Below are positions 13,605 to 14,661 of a stretch of DNA of 14,661 nucleotides, piece after piece. Positions within the stretch are counted from its first letter, which is position 1. Every line of letters starts with the position of its first letter. The stretch comes from Bacteroidaceae bacterium. Its GTDB lineage: Bacteria > Bacteroidota > Bacteroidia > Bacteroidales > Bacteroidaceae. The position numbers and the translations under genes were made by a program. The stretch spans positions 1-14,661 of the forward strand of contig CAAGLF010000073.1 of the NCBI GenBank assembly GCA_900770705.1, read 5' to 3'. The notes under the pieces were generated by a model, which saw only the letters and a program-made list of their open reading frames with translations, searched no databases and was not told the DNA's origin.

Positions 13605-14333
13605 CTAATTGATGACGAGCTGGGGGAAGTAGGGGCGCAGGATGTCTTCGGCCCGCCTCAGCTGTTCGGGTGTGTTTTCCGGTGTGTCGGGCAACTGGTA
13701 GGGCTGTCCGAGCATTTCGTATTTGTGTACGCCGAGGCGGTGGTAGGGCAGGAGCTCTACGCGACCGATGTGGCGGTAGGAGGCGAAGTGGCGGCCGAGG
13801 CGGTGCAGGTGTTCCGCGTCGTCGCTCAGTCCGGGCACGAGCACGTAGCGCAGCCAGAAGGGGCGTTCGTTTTCTTCGAGCCACTGGGCGGTGCGGAGTG
13901 TCTGCGTGTTGTCCCGCCCCGTGATGTGGCGGTGGCGCTCGGCGTCTATCTCCTTTACATCGAGCAGGGGGAGATCGGTGAGGCGCAGCAGGGCTTCCAC
14001 GTCGTCGTTCCACAGGGTGCCGTTTGTGTCGAGGCAGATGTGTATCTGTTGCTCGCGGAGCCGGCGGAGCAGAGGTATCAGTTCCCTGGCTTGCAGGGTG
14101 GGTTCGCCTCCGGAGAAGGTAATGCCGCCCCGCCGGCCAAAGAAGGGTTTCATGCTGACGGCCTGCTCGAGGATGTAGTCGATGGGGGTGGGCTTGCTTT
14201 CGCCGACGGGGTGGATGGTGTCGGGGTTGGCACAGTAGAGGCAGCGGAAGGGGCAGCCTTGCAGGAAGACTACGTAGCGTATGCCGGGGCCGTCGTAGGT
14301 GCCAAGGGATTCGTAGCTGTGTACGCGGAGCAT
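13605..14333 (-). CDS. pflA: Pyruvate formate-lyase-activating enzyme (radical SAM)
   Basis: The 242-residue radical SAM enzyme has the cluster motif CxxxCxxC at Cys27, Cys31 and Cys34 (GCPFRCLYCANPDT). Other landmarks are the N-terminal GTYDGPGIRYVVF, the SAM-binding SGGEP at 74-78, LDTNG at 101-105 and LLDVKEID at 123-130. It uses S-adenosylmethionine and a [4Fe-4S] cluster to place the glycyl radical on pyruvate formate-lyase under anaerobic conditions. The gene sits 146 bp downstream of the pflB stop on the same strand, the usual pairing, with a large stem-loop between that may lower its expression relative to pflB. Length and motifs match PflA rather than the longer glycyl-radical activases with an extra ferredoxin insert. 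Confidence 0.95.
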   Translation of the reverse strand: MLRVHSYESLGTYDGPGIRYVVFLQGCPFRCLYCANPDTIHPVGESKPTPIDYILEQAVSMKPFFGRRGGITFSGGEPTLQARELIPLLRRLREQQIHICLDTNGTLWNDDVEALLRLTDLPLLDVKEIDAERHRHITGRDNTQTLRTAQWLEENERPFWLRYVLVPGLSDDAEHLHRLGRHFASYRHIGRVELLPYHRLGVHKYEMLGQPYQLPDTPENTPEQLRRAEDILRPYFPQLVIN

Positions 14334-14384
14334 AGGTGTGCGGGGGGCTATATGTGGGTCTGTGTGTAAGTGGCGGTAAAAATA

Positions 14385-14455
14385 GAGAGGCAGGCAACGC
14401 CAGGGGGCAGGGGAATCCGCCTTTTTTTGATTCCTCCCCCCCGGCTGCCTGTCTC
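14385..14455. terminator. Long imperfect stem-loop between pflB and pflA
   Basis: An outer stem of about 11 bp with one mismatch joins 14385-14395 (AGAGGCAGGCA) with 14445-14455 (TGCCTGTCTCT). An inner stem GGAATC/GATTCC lies at 14412-14417 and 14429-14434, with further C- and G-rich pairing between. It lies 25 nt after the pflB stop codon. It probably ends or attenuates pflB transcripts, or protects the 3' end of pflB mRNA while letting some pflA be read. Of these, only the potential to fold is seen directly. Confidence 0.5.
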
Positions 14456-14479
14456 TTTTATGGTGCGGGCGCGCGGTTT

Positions 14480-14661
14480 TTACATTCTCTCGTGGAAGGA
14501 GCGGCTGATCACTTCGAGCTGGTGCTCACGGCTCAGCTTGATGAAGTTCACGGCGTAGCCGCTGACGCGGATGGTCAGCTGCGGGTACTTCTCGGGGTGC
14601 TCCATAGCGTCTTCGAGCATTTCGCGGTTCAGCACGTTCACGTTGAGGTGGTGTGCTCCCT
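14480..14661 (-). CDS. pflB: Pyruvate formate-lyase, C-terminal end (5' part outside window)
   Basis: The last 59 codons of a gene cut by the window edge read through to TAA at 14480-14482. The translated end contains [12 protein letters not shown], the glycyl-radical motif; its Gly lies 25 residues before the C-terminus, close to Gly734 of the 760-residue E. coli PflB. The [20 protein letters not shown] segment before it and [14 protein letters not shown] at the end are also typical. The enzyme converts pyruvate and CoA to acetyl-CoA and formate in mixed-acid fermentation and needs PflA for activation, which is the next gene downstream. No start codon is present because the gene continues beyond 14661. 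Confidence 0.95.
   Translation of the reverse strand, partial: GAHHLNVNVLNREMLEDAMEHPEKYPQLTIRVSGYAVNFIKLSREHQLEVISRSFHERM

Overview
The window looks like chromosomal DNA from a moderately high-GC member of the Bacteroidales (phylum Bacteroidota). The evidence is protein-level: a DnaA with the phylum-style DDVQE Walker B region, a solitary MlaD/MCE protein next to a periplasmic amidase with a C-terminal SPOR-like domain, and an N-acylglucosamine 2-epimerase/neuraminate lyase pair of the type known from Bacteroides. Several promoters also carry the Bacteroides -7 motif TAnnTTTG, and there are no clear Shine-Dalgarno sites. Genus cannot be fixed from sequence reading alone. All 13 genes recognised lie on the minus strand, so transcription runs from high to low coordinates. 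I see no mobile element, CRISPR array, tRNA or rRNA.

Layout in transcription order. (1) 14661-13605: the C-terminus of pyruvate formate-lyase (pflB, cut by the window edge), a long stem-loop, then its activating enzyme pflA. (2) 13604-13107: about 500 bp without a convincing gene but with nested inverted repeats, ending at a probable promoter for the next unit. (3) 13106-11644: an EamA-type transporter and a small TPR protein. (4) 11612-10087: a TetR-family regulator with a palindromic probable operator beside its own -7 element, followed closely by fabG. (5) 10086-9929: a spacer with a 17-bp perfect inverted repeat. (6) 9928-5563: rluA-type pseudouridine synthase, N-acetylmuramoyl-L-alanine amidase, MlaD-like protein and dnaA, ending in a stem-loop. 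(7) 5562-1: a sialic-acid catabolic cluster made of N-acetylneuraminate lyase, a 900-residue fusion of a secreted Kelch mutarotase to a sodium:solute symporter, and N-acylglucosamine 2-epimerase, closed by a strong terminator-like hairpin.

Functionally, the sialic-acid cluster forms a compact route. The fused mutarotase would equilibrate Neu5Ac anomers in the periplasm and the attached symporter would import them. The lyase would split Neu5Ac into ManNAc and pyruvate, and the epimerase would convert ManNAc to GlcNAc. No sialidase, outer-membrane receptor, kinase or deacetylase is in the window. The most unusual items are the mutarotase-symporter fusion and the helically phased 21-22-bp repeat array lying inside this cluster between the transporter and epimerase genes.
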